58,726 nucleotides of DNA, taken from Perkinsus marinus ATCC 50983. Lineage: Eukaryota; Perkinsozoa; Perkinsida; Perkinsidae. The stretch is from NCBI RefSeq assembly GCF_000006405.1, contig NW_003213889.1:423860-482585 (forward strand). The letters run 5' to 3'. The notes below the pieces were generated by a model. The model saw only the letters and a program-made list of their open reading frames with translations, did not search any database and was not told the origin of the DNA. The position numbers were made by a program, and so were the translations under genes. Below are positions 47,182 to 58,044 of this stretch, one piece after another (the stretch's first letter is position 1; the number at the start of each line of letters is the position of its first letter).

Positions 47182-47548
47182 ATGAACCACACCAGACCTC
47201 TACCCCCTGTAGTTACTACTGTCGCTGAGAAGGTCCAGGTTCAAACGCCGCAGGAACGGGTGAGATTATCGTGTACATGGTGTAGTTGATGCTGTGTCCT
47301 TGGCAGTTGGAAACAACTAAGGTGGATGAGGGTTCCTATGAGATACAGGTCATAAGGCACCGCGGTAGAGTCCCTGCTGAGCGGCTGAGTGAACCAGAGA
47401 CGAGTCAGCAAGAGATTGGCTGGCTCATAGGTATCAGGTAGTAACACTAACGCTACAAACGTTTGGTGGCATAGGAATTTATGGCGTACAACACCGTTTG
47501 GAAATCTATCGGCGGAGTAGTACTGTGTATATGGTATGCAGTAGATGA
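47182..47548 (+). CDS. Small hypothetical protein, three exons, 91 aa
   Basis: Exons 47182-47259, 47307-47430 and 47475-47548 total 276 nt with GT-AG introns of 47 and 44 nt. They encode MNHTRPLPPVVTTVAEKVQV, TKVDEGSYEIQVIRHRGRV and IGIYGVQHRLEIYRRSS. The regular phase and the strand-like alternation support coding, but no family is recognised. It may be the 3' part of the gene whose candidate exons lie at 45859-46775. Confidence 0.45.
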
Positions 47549-48802
47549 CGTAGTCTGTGGTCAGTAACTACGATGTGTTTTCCGATATGTATAATAACGT
47601 TCTAGACTAGAACCAACTGAACGCGTGATGATAGTCACCAAGCTAGCCATAGGCCCTCAACGTTGCAACACTCTATTGTGCAGGGCCCAGCAACTCAAAC
47701 GAAAGGCTTGTCAGCAGGATGGCAGTGCCCCAGCAGTCGAGTTCGCCCCGACGGCCAACGCCGCTAAAGATCTGCCCAGATCCACGTGAGGACCAGTTGT
47801 AGAGCTTTCATGATAGAGGCGTTGTTCATCTGTAGTGTCCACCATATGAAGACGTTGAACCCTTCGAAGTGGAGATACAGTAAGGGTAAATGTGATGTGA
47901 CTGAGTATGTTGATAAGTAAGGTCAGTACTGCTCTCGCTGTGGAGCATAGATTGGCGCAGATATGTTACAGCTTTCCGTAATAATCCCTTCAACGCAACC
48001 ACTGCTCCCCGTTGACTTCTAAACTTATGTATAACGACTCGCATGCTGATCATTTTGATAATAACTCAACTTTATGATGTTGTTGATGCTGTTATTTGTC
48101 GTGTTGGGACGCGTGCATTGGGAGCAGTTCGAGCCACAGGTTTGAGCTTTCTACTTGAATGAACACTCTCACTTTCGATCAACTTGAGCAAAAGCTCTGT
48201 GAGTATCCTTTAGAACACCTTGGCTCAGTTCACTCAAGTAAATAGTGACAACGTCGTGTCATAGGAAGGAGATGAGACTGATATGACTCGAGGTCTTAGC
48301 AAGTTAACAGTCAAATAAATGGCGGGCAGGCAAGAGATATAGCGCTAGTCAGCGGATTCGTCTGCTGTCAGGAAAGGGTAGATAACGGCTTACCCACGGG
48401 CTAGCTGAGTCGCAATATTACCCTAACCCGTGAGCGAGCCAATTTGTGACGAGTTGACACTGCAAGATTACGGGACAGCAAAAAATTATTTTATGACTTT
48501 CTCCACCTGCTACCACTGTTACGCAACGCTAAACGCTCATTAACTCGTCGTCATTTCCATAACAACTTCTTCTGAGCAACTTCTACAACATTAACGACCG
48601 TGCGTGTGGCATCGACAGATCTATTGGCTGATCAATGCGGAGGTATCCGCTCTGGTCAGATTGATGCCAGGGCTTGCCTCGGCACTCAACCCCTTCACTG
48701 GTCTCCTAGTGAACAGGGAGCACAGACAAGCCAGAAGCTGATTCCTCTTCTTATGCCTGATAACACACGTCACCTCTACCGTAACTGGAGGGCGTTGATT
48801 GC
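47549..48802. other. Interval with no firm gene
   Basis: A 53-codon plus-strand frame starting near 47626 (MIVTKLAIGPQRC) and a signal-peptide-like exon MMLLMLLFVVLGRVHWEQFE before a GTTTGAGC donor (48073-48141) are the only suggestive items. Neither could be extended. Nothing else is supported. Confidence 0.3.
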
Positions 48803-49772
48803 TCACATCGGGACGTAGTTGAGCAAGTAGGCAGATTGTTCCTTCGTGAAGCATCTAGCGTTACGCAGCTTACGGACCAGGAAAATCTAAGGTGGAGATA
48901 CAACGACTAGTTTCATATAGGCATACACGTACGGCTTCGGAAGGTTCCATCTTCTCCCTTTCGATGAGCCCCAATGCGACCATAGCCGGGGACCTCCCAA
49001 GCCCGGAAATGCAGTGTATGGCTACACACGGCGGAGAGCAGTTGTCCTCCTTATTCCTCTTGCGATATAAAGATGAGTCAAGAATCTCAAGAAAGGCCTC
49101 CACTACATCGTCGGGTGGAGCAGATCCATCAGCAAAGGGCTGATGTGAACGAGTCAAGGCGATACAATAGGAAAAGACTCACCAGGTCATGAACGCCAAT
49201 ACTGAGGTCCTCGAAAGCCTCTCGAGGATAGCGAGCATCGTTATCACTTGAAACCCGGACCTACAGGTGAACCTCATTCCCCGCCGCCTAGACGAATCGT
49301 ACAAGCTCTGTAACGCCGAAGCGTCTCTTGAGGTATAATGCAAGGGAATGAGCATTGTCCCCAGTGGGGGCCTCGCAGATGACCATCTGACATGTAACGA
49401 TGCTCCAAAATATGTTCGAAACCAATCATACTGCTCACCCTGAAACGACCGCTTTTCCCGGCAGCGATCAGTGTAGGTCCACGTGGAGATATCAAACAGT
49501 TGTAGGTGCCAACTGGGGGTCTGTCCCACTCAACAACACTCTTCGTGCCAGCTTCATCTACCGATATGAATCTCGAGACAAGCAATAGGCATACCTCTGC
49601 TACAGCGTTTGTAGATCTCTGCCATCCTAGCACATTCTCTTCTCTGACTCTTGGTGCCCCACGGACGAGTAGTTGGCGGTGACACTTCGACAGGTGTAAC
49701 ACCATTGTTGCCGCTACCAGTGGTACTTGGCTCACTGCTGACCGAGCTGGTGACACGACGAGCTGTCAACAT
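48803..49772 (-). CDS. PRL-type (PTP4A-like) protein tyrosine phosphatase
   Basis: Six exons (49772-49595, 49557-49439, 49386-49303, 49260-49183, 49139-48933, 48886-48803) sum to 750 nt (249 aa); GT-AG introns are 37-52 nt. After an ~80-residue variable N-terminus, VICEAPTGDN, RRFGVTELVRV and HDLPFADGSAPPDD match the PRL strand, P-loop-facing and general-acid (Asp near residue 157) regions. The active-site loop is HCISGLGR (Cys near residue 196), the PRL form of HCxxGxxR, with GLGRSPAMVALGLIE after it. The last exon LVRKLRNA to EQSAYLLNYVPM matches the C-terminal helix. It lacks the CaaX prenylation box that anchors animal PRLs in membranes. It dephosphorylates phosphoproteins or binds CNNM Mg2+ transporters in other organisms. 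Confidence 0.85.
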
Positions 49773-51265
49773 GAAGATGCTTCGATTGGAGTAAGTGTGA
49801 AGAATCCTTACTTGTCTCGACCTCGGACGGACCTGCCTGATGATTCCCTCTCTTCTCCAATGACATATCTTGATGGTTGTTTGATCTGAATAGCACGTTG
49901 GACAAAAACTACATGGGATGAGCCCAACCTACCTCCTGCTGCTGCTACTGCAAAGGAAGGACTCCTGGACTATTCAAAGGTCAATATGGCTCAGAGACTG
50001 TCAACAGCACTGAGCGAATAATAGAAGGGTATAATTTAGATCGCTGTAGGCCCCGTTGGCTCGACACTCAGAAGCCAATACTAGCGAAAAGTGCGCTGTA
50101 GTAGGTGGAAGGTCGCCTGAACAAATACTCTCGATGATGACAGTTCATGCTTCGGACCACTACCCAGTTTTAAATGAACAGCAATCCAAGTTGCTGTAAC
50201 GAAGTGTTGTGCGAGTGGTGGTTACTATAGGCAGCGCTCTACGACTGAGGAGAGCACTAAGGGGAGGACCTAGAGGTGCGGTACAAAGTGAACTGTGAGA
50301 CAACATACACCAATGACGATTCCTTGTGGTAACCAAACACAGTGCGAGTAACGAGACAGTTAGTATTAACACGTGGAGCGATCATGTGCGAATTTTAATG
50401 GAACGGTCACCACTCATAGCTCTCCTTCTCTTGGTAGTGCCACAGTATCGCCAATGGGACTCATGCACCTGTCTAGAGCATCTACCTAGACAGCCTACAA
50501 CTTCAAAATCCCTACGGCAATCAATGATCTCACTAGCCGACTCTTCCCCAAGTACTCACGTGAGTAAATGAAATGTCCTTTTACCTCAATTATCTGTTAC
50601 ATTATAGACCCTAACTGTCCTGAGCAGATCAGTGACGATGATTTCACCACAGACCCCTATATCCTAACAAGCATACAGGTTAGTCGTACTGGCTCATCCA
50701 CAAGAGTGGCTCATGCTGGCTCTGACATGTAGTGATAACATACAAGGAATAAACCATCTGTACACCCATATAGATTGAGTTCAACACCACACATACTTCA
50801 GACAACAAAATCGGACTGATATTAACGCAGTAATCGGTCGTACAGTACTCGCTAAGGAATGTGATAAGGACGCCGTCCTTGGATGTACTACAGACAGATA
50901 CACCAAAATTGAAGAAAACCTGAGACCATCACATCCAAATAGGAATGCAAAAGCAGCGCGACGAAAGAGGCACACCATAACCAAGTAAAGAAAATGGACC
51001 TTGGCAGAACATTCTTCGATAGAAAAACAATTCGTCGCACACAGCAACCCGACTACAGAAACAAGCCTCAGACGACAGAATAGAGGTGATGAGCTTCCCA
51101 GCTTCCCTTGCGAGCACAGTATATTGTAGAGAACTGTACTCACGACCTGCAGGTAACAGGGGACATCGGAAGTAATTAGCTAGAGATCGCAATCGTAAGC
51201 ACATCTCAGGCAGTAAATAGATATGTTAAAAACTGTTACATTTGATAGCAGTATATAGTAGAGGC
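49773..51265. other. Interval with possible small gene at 50390-50740
   Basis: On the plus strand a frame near 50495-50555 (AYNFKIPTAINDLTSRLFPK) and an exon-like segment after an ATTATAG acceptor at 50608 (NCPEQISDDDFTTDPYILTS, to about 50680) may belong to one gene, ending in VSRTGSSTRVAHAGSDM. The last peptide resembles the VSRTDD ending of the GRF-repeat protein at 51266. I cannot complete the model. Nothing else is supported. Confidence 0.25.
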
Positions 51266-51691
51266 TCAGGTGCTGGGTTCATGACGGAGAACTGCCAGAG
51301 CCATCTGTGATGGATCGTCGGTCCTCGAGACCGTACATGCAGAAGGTACAGTGACGACATCGAACCGCCCAACCCTCCTCCTCTTGATGATATCGGAGGA
51401 GTCAGCGGCTTCGCACTCGAACCTCCCTACCCGACGGACTTTTGGACGAGCATCGCTGGATGGCAGCTCGGAGTCAGTGGCCTTTCGCAAGGTAGCACTT
51501 CTTAGAGTATTGGCCTCACTATCCGTGAGCATGAGCAGAGGACCCAGACTGAACCTACCCCTCCGAACATGAGCATCTTCGGGCGGCTGACGTCGCCCAT
51601 TGTCAGTAGGAGAACTCTCGACGACCATGCAAGGCACCGACCAGGCTATAAGTGGTGAGATAAATAATAAAAAAGTATATGCTGAGAGCAC
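51266..51691 (-). CDS. GRF-repeat protein A, probably secreted
   Basis: A single open frame of 141 codons. A signal-peptide-like N-terminus (MLSAYTFLLFISPLIAWSVP) is followed by three spaced basic motifs: VRRGRFSL, VRRVGRFECE and KRRRVGRFDVV. The same three motifs in the same order, with the shared context YRRGRFNLDP / RRIGRFEC / RRRVGRFEV and the ending CxVSRxxD, occur in the gene at 53768. GRFDVVTV fits the RFx[V/I] docking motif recognised by CCT domains of OSR1/SPAK kinases in animals. The dibasic context would also suit proteolytic release of short peptides. Both readings are inference. It is separated from its paralogue by a satellite array. Confidence 0.55.
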   Translation of the reverse strand: MLSAYTFLLFISPLIAWSVPCMVVESSPTDNGRRQPPEDAHVRRGRFSLGPLLMLTDSEANTLRSATLRKATDSELPSSDARPKVRRVGRFECEAADSSDIIKRRRVGRFDVVTVPSACTVSRTDDPSQMALAVLRHEPST

Positions 51692-51898
51692 AAATGGCCA
51701 ACTCGATACGTTGTACGCCCGCGTACGATTTCCGAGAAGAAATCTTGGAATCTTGCGCTCCCACTAAAAACCGCACGAGCGCGGAATAAATGAATCCAAC
51801 ATGGGAGTGCTCCAACTTGGATCACACACAACTCCGTCGAAGATTCGACTGTAGAGTTCAGGATAGGACCAATTCGGTGACGATCAGGATCGATCCGT

Positions 51899-52889
51899 GA
51901 TCAGTTCCTCTGGATGGGGCAGCTATGCCATCTCAAAAACTATGCCCTACTACGATGATCAGTTCCTCTGGATGGGGCAGCTATGCCATCTCAAAAACTA
52001 TGCCCTACTACGATGATCAGTTCCTCTGGATGGGGCAACTATGCCATCTCAAAAACTATGCCCTACTACGATGATCAATTCCTCCGGATGGGGCAGCTAT
52101 GCCATCTCAAAAACTATGCCCTACTACGATGATCAATTCCTCCGGATGGGGCAGCTATGCCATCTCAAAAACTATGCCCTACTACGATGATCAATTCCTC
52201 TGCATGGGGCAACTATGCCATCTCAAAAACTATGCCCTATTACGATGATCAATTCCTCTGCATGGGGCAGCTATGCCATCTCAAAAACTATGCCCTACTT
52301 CGATGATCAATTCCTCTGCATGGGGCGGCTATGCCATCTCAAAAACTATGCCCTACTTCGATGATCAATTCCTCTGCATGGGGCGGCTATGCCATCTCAA
52401 AAACTATGCCCTACTTCGATGATCAATTCCTCTGCATGGGGCAGCTATGCCATCTCAAAAACTATGCCCTACTACGATGATCAATTCCTCCGGATGGGGC
52501 AACTATGCCATCTCAAAAACTATGCCCTATTACGATGATCAATTCCTCAGGATGGGGTAACTATGCCATCTCAAAAACTATGCCCTACTACGATGATCAA
52601 TTCCTCTGCATGGGGCAGCTATGCCATCTCAAAAACTATGCCCTACTACGATGATCAATTCCTCCGGATGGGGCAACTATGCCATCTCAAAAACTATGCC
52701 CTATTACGATGATCAATTCCTCAGGATGGGGTAACTATGCCATCTCAAAAACTATGCCCTACTACGATGATCAATTCCTCTGCATGGGGCAGCTATGCCA
52801 TCTCAAAAACTATGCCCTACTACGATGATCAATTCCTCTGCATGGGGCAGCTATGCCATCTCAAAAACTATGCCCTACTACGATGATCA
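51899..52889. repeat. 58-bp satellite array, ~17 copies
   Basis: The unit GATCAGTTCCTCTGGATGGG plus 38 further bases repeats head to tail with exact 58-bp spacing. Variants alternate at a few sites (TCTGGA, TCCGGA, TCTGCA; CAGC or CAAC), and groups of neighbouring units share variants, which shows recent block duplication. Each unit carries CTATGCC twice. There are no spacers, so it is not a CRISPR array. It lies between the two GRF-repeat genes. Confidence 0.95.
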
Positions 52890-52971
52890 CTTCCACAGAC
52901 ACACAGGCACAGCTTCAACTTGGATGTAATGAAGGAATTAAATTCGCTGTGAGTCGAAGGACAAATTCCGC

Positions 52972-53343
52972 TTGAGGGAGGATATGCTATTTCAAGAAGG
53001 TATGAACTACACTGCGACATATCGAGGCTCAGTGAGAATAACAGGACCGGCCCAAGTTCCACTGGAAGAACAGAGCAGTGTCGCGACACAAACCTTACTC
53101 AGTCAGCTGACCGAGGCAACTCTCCCCCGACATACTCCGTGTGGCAAGTTCAGGGACAAAAACGGTGTGATTCATAGATGTGCGGGAACAAAATTCGTTC
53201 CCATACATTACTTTCACAGACTCAAGAGTTATCGCAGTATTACCAGAAATCAGTGCATAAACTCGTTTGAGCTCCGGATCTACCCCTCTTATTTTCACTT
53301 GATTTGCGAATCTATAGCGCTAGCTGCCTTATCGGAATGCTAG
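52972..53343 (+). CDS. Hypothetical protein, 123 aa
   Basis: The open frame contains YTATYRGSVRITGPAQVPLE and HTPCGKFRDKNGVIHRC, which read as beta-strand-like segments with a possible Cys pair. A competing minus-strand frame overlaps at 53095-53298. The plus frame is longer and has the more protein-like composition, but no family is recognised and a 5' signal-peptide exon was not found. The rest of 53344-53767 shows nothing. Confidence 0.3.
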   Translation: MREDMLFQEGMNYTATYRGSVRITGPAQVPLEEQSSVATQTLLSQLTEATLPRHTPCGKFRDKNGVIHRCAGTKFVPIHYFHRLKSYRSITRNQCINSFELRIYPSYFHLICESIALAALSEC

Positions 53344-53767
53344 CAATAAGAGGAAGCATACATACTACTATAGATAAGGCTATTTTTACGAGAGCAAGCT
53401 ATCACATATATGCGTCCCTCGAACCAATAGTGTACGATAGTATTCATCTAGAAATAATGTATTGACTAAAGCAAGCAGAGCTCACTGATCAACCATCAGG
53501 TACTTCAATACTTGGAACACCTCGAAGTTCAGACCTTCAAGTTCTAGTATATATGAAAGACGAAGGAGAAGAGAAGACTACCGCAAGGTACGGTAGACAT
53601 ACACACGGAATTGTCAACTGGTAGAACTGTTACGAGTAAATGACAATACCACAGGCAAGACGGGTGATAACGGTATCGAATCGATCAACGATAGAGAACT
53701 AAATCATCTATGTCCGCGAGCATATAGCTGAAGCAGGCCAGTGAATTAGATGAAAGGATATATAAAG

Positions 53768-54166
53768 CTAGGGAAAAGAAGGTCGCTTTATCACGACTTC
53801 TCCACCGTTCACGAATGAATCCTCGCATCTTGATACCACACACGCTGACGACCAAGTCGTGACCTCGAATCGACCGACACGTCTACGTTGGAGTAGCTCA
53901 GGGGCATCCTCACGCTCAGCGTCAGCACACTCAAAGCGGCCTATACGGCGTACTTGGGGAATAGTAGGCGGCTCCTTACAGCCAACAATGACGTCATCGT
54001 CCTTATAAAGAATGGCAGCCGATAGACCACTCGCGTCTAACGGCGAAAGACTCACCACGGGATCGAGGTTGAAGCGACCTCTCCGATAGGAAGACGATGT
54101 GGAAGCAGTAGTAGGAGCTCTACTAAAACCAACACTACAACAGCGAGTCTGGGCCATAAACAGCAC
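53768..54166 (-). CDS. GRF-repeat protein B, paralogue of protein A
   Basis: The frame runs from about 54166, where the first codon is GTG and a Met follows at the fourth codon, to 53768. It contains YRRGRFNLDPVVSLS, VRRIGRFECADAE and RRRVGRFEVTT in the same order and spacing as the gene at 51266, followed by CVVSRCED. The start is probably upstream. A good polypyrimidine acceptor (TTCCTTTTCTTTCAG on the minus strand, near 54228) precedes a hydrophobic segment, and the signal peptide may be encoded there in another frame after splicing. Identity between the paralogues outside the three motifs is low, so the duplication is old. Confidence 0.5.
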   Translation of the reverse strand: MLFMAQTRCCSVGFSRAPTTASTSSSYRRGRFNLDPVVSLSPLDASGLSAAILYKDDDVIVGCKEPPTIPQVRRIGRFECADAEREDAPELLQRRRVGRFEVTTWSSACVVSRCEDSFVNGGEVVIKRPSFP

Positions 54167-54872
54167 CGATGAAGACGATGGGGAATAATAATATCCCGAT
54201 GGGGACGCAAGTACGATAAACTTTCAACTCTGAAAGAAAAGGAATTTGCGATTGACCCCTGCCGACAAACTCGTCGATTACCCAACCTAAGCCCACGGCT
54301 AGCTCTTTAAAACGATCTTGCTATCTTGACCATTTCTCCGAGGGCTGTTGCTTGCGTGTTGAGATTCGCAGCTGTCACCCATATTGTATTCGGTACTGTT
54401 AGATCCGAGAGAGCTTCACCAGCCCCGACTTTATTTATGCGGTCAACTCGACATTTATTGTGGATAGTCTCGATCAACGACCTCGTACGCTGAGAAGGAG
54501 CTCAGCCGTATCGGCACAGGCTTGTCTCTGTTGATGCAACGCCACGATCTTAGTGTGCGTCGTTGAATATGTATGTGATCTCTGTGATTAGCCATTGACG
54601 TTTACTCGAGTATGCTTTCTGTAGCAACAGACTGGTATGACGACTCGTCATTGACGAGGCAGGTTCGCCCTTTAGGATAGAATATTGTGTAATCGCGCCT
54701 TTCTTGCGCAGGGAATTCCTCGAGGAACTGTCTAACTTGTGCTTTAGCTCAGTATCAACACGCAGGGGATATCATACGCTAGTGGGTTCACTTAGTTTTC
54801 GCATGTTCTGTGGTATGTCAGATTTGAAGACTCCTTCGAATTCAGTTATTATATAAGACCGTTTTAATAGAT
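54167..54872. other. Upstream region of glutaredoxin gene
   Basis: No gene is supported apart from a possible 5' exon of GRF protein B near 54170-54230. It should contain the glutaredoxin promoter; TATATAA occurs at about 54850, some 20 bp before the start codon. Confidence 0.4.
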
Positions 54873-55222
54873 ATGTCTGTGAAGAGCTTCGTTGATAACG
54901 AGATCGCGACCAACAAGGTTGTACTGTTTGGCAAGTCCTACTGTCCTCACTGCAAGAAGGCAAAGGAGGCCCTCGCTTCAATCGACGTTACTCCTAAGGT
55001 TATCGAGCTCGATGAACGTGAAGACTGCTCTGACATTCAAGACTACTTGGGTCAGCTCACTGGTGCTCGCAGTGTAAGCTCTCCTTCCGCTTCAGCTTGT
55101 GTAGTTGACGCTTATCCTTACAGGTACCTCGTGTGTTTGTGAATGGTAAATTCATTGGAGGCGGTGATGACACCGTGGCCAAGGTGAAGAGTGGAGAGTT
55201 GAGAACGTTAGTCCAGGCATAA
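54873..55222 (+). CDS. Glutaredoxin, dithiol class
   Basis: Two exons (54873-55073 and 55124-55222; 300 nt, 99 aa) with a 50-nt GT-AG intron. SVKSFVDNEIATNKVVLFGK leads to the active site CPHC (Cys24-Cys27), here with His in place of the usual Tyr or Phe. The glutathione-binding TVP-type loop is SVPRVFVNGKFIGGGDDT, with the cis-Pro after the splice junction, followed by GELRTLVQA. Length and motif order match classical one-domain glutaredoxins. It reduces disulfides and glutathionylated proteins in the cytosol. There is no targeting peptide. The ATG is the first in frame after a stop. Confidence 0.92.
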
Positions 55223-55562
55223 TCCTACTTAACTGGCTGCCTTCGGACTGGAGATATGCATATGGGTGCTCAAAAAGGCGCTTAGTGTATCTGTTAATGT
55301 CTAAGACGCTAGAGTTTTGTTGCTTATGGGATGAGCCGTGTTGAGTTGGTATAGTTGGAACTACAGGAAAGGTAGCCGTGTAGATAGTAAAGGTCGTCTG
55401 ACTTGGTGAAGGAAGAGAAAGGGGGAGTTGAGGAGTCTGTTGATGGTGAAATGACGGGTAATAAAATTATGACTTTCACTGGAGACGTATTACCGTATCA
55501 GGAGTCTGCATTGAATAGTGTTGGTAACATAAGGGTACTGTGGGAACTCTATTGGGACTATG

Positions 55563-55857
55563 AGAGAATTTGAAGGGGAGGGTGTCAGGGTCGGACTGAA
55601 CTATTAGAGAATTTGAAGGGGAGGGTGTCAGGGTCGGACTGAACTATTAGAGAATTTGAAGGGGAGGGTGTCAGGGTCGGACTGAACTATTAGAGAATTT
55701 GAAGGGGAGGGTGTCAGGGTCGGACTGAACTATTAGAGAATTTGAAGGGGAAGGTGTCAGGGTCGGACTGAACTATTAGAGAATTTGAAGGGGAAGGTGT
55801 CAGGGTCGGACTGGACTATTAGAGAACTTGAAGAGGAGGGTGTTAGGGTTGGACTCG
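55563..55857. repeat. 43-bp minisatellite, ~7 copies
   Basis: The unit AGAGAATTTGAAGGGGAGGG plus 23 further bases is repeated with exact 43-bp spacing. The last copies are diverged (GAACTTGAAGAGGAGGG). It lies about 340 bp downstream of the glutaredoxin stop. Confidence 0.95.
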
Positions 55858-56313
55858 ACTTGATCACCTCCCACATCAAGGAGATTATCGAGCTCATCTT
55901 TGCCGTAGTCAACGACATCATCAAATGAAAACAAGTGGAGTGATTTAATTCGACAACTGCTTTCAATGTGAGTAGCACATCAGACGTCATTATATCCACT
56001 GGTCAATAACAATGAACCATCATCGTAGCCGTTTCATACAGTTATAGAACGCTCGTAATTAGTCTTACATCGTTCTACCGACAGGTGATCTACTGTACAT
56101 CATCTATCGGTAGAGAGAAGGAATTCATGAAATTACATCCTCGCAGGCTTCGAGTTCCTACGGCCGGATGCGTATAATGATGCGACTCTCGTGGAGGTGA
56201 TTAACTCAAGGAAGAATTTTCAGCATTCAGTTGTTCGCTTCTTGGGTCGTCTGGGCTATTCCTCGCCAGTCCAAGAAGCATACTACAACCGACCAGGACG
56301 AGTCGTCAACGGC

Positions 56314-56345
56314 ATCAATTCCTACCGAAGCCGGTAGGAATTGAT
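56314..56345. repeat. Perfect hairpin, 14-bp stem, 4-nt loop
   Basis: ATCAATTCCTACCG, loop AAGC, then the exact reverse complement. The interval 55858-57050 has no supported gene. Confidence 0.85.
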
Positions 56346-56550
56346 ACTACAACTTCGTACTAATCTCTAAGGCAAACTGATGACTGCCTTTTAGCTGGTG
56401 GATAGTCATTAGCCGCTAATGCACAAGGATTTTTCTCGATAATATCTCGAGTGTCAACAAAGAAACGTTGCACGTCTACCGATTCGCTCCAACGACGCCC
56501 TGTCGAGCAGATGGTGTGTACCTGTGTGAATCTGTTGCCGGACATTACGA

Positions 56551-56577
56551 GCCTAGTGGCCAAATTGGCCACTAGGC
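56551..56577. repeat. Perfect hairpin, 12-bp stem, 3-nt loop
   Basis: GCCTAGTGGCCA, loop AAT, then TGGCCACTAGGC. A related smaller hairpin, CAGTGGCC-AAT-GGCCACTG, is found near 1633-1651 with the same AAT loop. Confidence 0.85.
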
Positions 56578-57116
56578 CAGGCCAATCGCCCTTGAACATA
56601 CAATCGCCGACGCCAGTGATTACGAGAGGCTCAACGACAGCTCCCCAAGAAAATTCGATGAACGACTAAGAGAAAAGCATGCGCAGACACATGCCCGATC
56701 GCAGCTTCCCACCCAAAACTCGTTAACTCAACTCGTCCTGCCCTGCCGACTTCATCTGTGGCCATCGGCCATCATGGCGGGCGCGCAGCAGCAAGCGCCC
56801 GTGAAGGTTTCGTAAGAAAGCAAGTTCAAGCAAGTGCACGAAATGAGAAATATGTTGGTGTTCTGATGTTATCGTTCGAACTGTATGTTATGAGACCGAG
56901 ATGGTTCTACCTATGAACCAGTCTCGTCCCTTTCTTCTTTTTTTTCTCTTTTTCAGTTATCCGTCTCTCCTCCGCGTGTAGTCTGTTTCGTTTCTTTCTC
57001 CTTTTTGCAGTTCCATTTAATCCCTATTATTCTCCTCTACGTCGTCAAAGGGTGTTTGGCACCCGGTGTAAATGGCTTGTGAAGCCAAGCCCGAGAGGCA
57101 GACTCTTCCTGGCAAC

Positions 57117-57260
57117 CTTAGGGGACACGTCGTTGAACGGAGACCCCGAGAATAGGTGCGAGTCCAGGCGTTAGTAATAGGTGATCCATAGGGGTTACCG
57201 AGTGGGTACCTTAGGGGTCACGCCTTAGAGCGGAGACCCTGTGGATAGGTGTCAGCCCAG
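57117..57260. repeat. Imperfect ~51-bp direct repeat in GC-rich leader-like region
   Basis: CCTTAGGGGACACGTCGTTG... at 57117-57167 and CCTTAGGGGTCACGCCTTAG... at 57209-57260 share CGGAGACCC and GATAGGTG-type blocks. Related words (GGGGGACCA...TGGTCTCCCCC, GATTCCT...AGGAATC) continue to 57560 and form further stems. The region 57050-58044 contains no clear gene and looks like a structured leader or element end ahead of the ORF at 58045. Confidence 0.55.
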
Positions 57261-58044
57261 AGTTTATATGGTTAGTGTCCGTTGGGATGCTATCTACAGT
57301 GAGATTCCTGGCCGAGGAATCCTGGGTGTAGACCCTCCGGGGGAATCCTTGTGGAGACCTCCTTGGTGCGGCTCCTACAAGAGCGATCTGTAAAGATAAA
57401 GGGATACAGGGGGGACCATCGTTGAGTGGTCTCCCCCGGAATGTTCCCGTGGGTAATTTCATGATGCGGTATAACATCGGTCAGGGACGACACACCATCG
57501 AGTTGGTCTCCTTGTGGGTTGGAGTGCCTGTGGCATCTTCCTCCTGACACCAGTCTCGTATTCGTGATGACATCATGTGATTAGGGTCACTGAGCGACAC
57601 TCAGTGGGGCGGATTGGTCTCTGGAGAGCCCTACGTTGTCCGCCGGCATCCTCAATAGGAGGATTCCTGCTGATCCATCCGAGAGTGGATCGGTTCGTGG
57701 CACAAGCTTTGTGCGACGAAGCTTGTCTGTTGACACAATGTTTGAGTATTTGGTGTCGCCATACAATTAGAATGCTAGCCTATTAAGCTTGGCTCATGGC
57801 TAATAGCTGACTCCGTTGAAGTCGTTGACAACGTGTGATCATCTTATCTCAGAGATAGATGATGAGGTTCAACTGCGAATGGTTGCTCCTCAATGGTTTT
57901 TTTTCGATGAAGCCCCCGCGAGTCTGTTTCTGTGAATTTGTTCTGGTTGCGCTGGGTAGCGAGCTTCTTGGGGCAGGGTTTCAGGATCGATTGGTAACCT
58001 GTCAGTTTATTTTCTCGTTGTTGGGGTCGGCTATTTGACCGTCC

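Noticed and set aside
51899-52889. CRISPR array
   Set aside because: Units are contiguous 58-bp tandem repeats without unique spacers, in a eukaryotic genome.
53095-53298. Minus-strand frame overlapping the hypothetical protein at 52972
   Set aside because: Shorter than the plus frame and without domain evidence; only one of the two can be real and the plus frame looks more protein-like.
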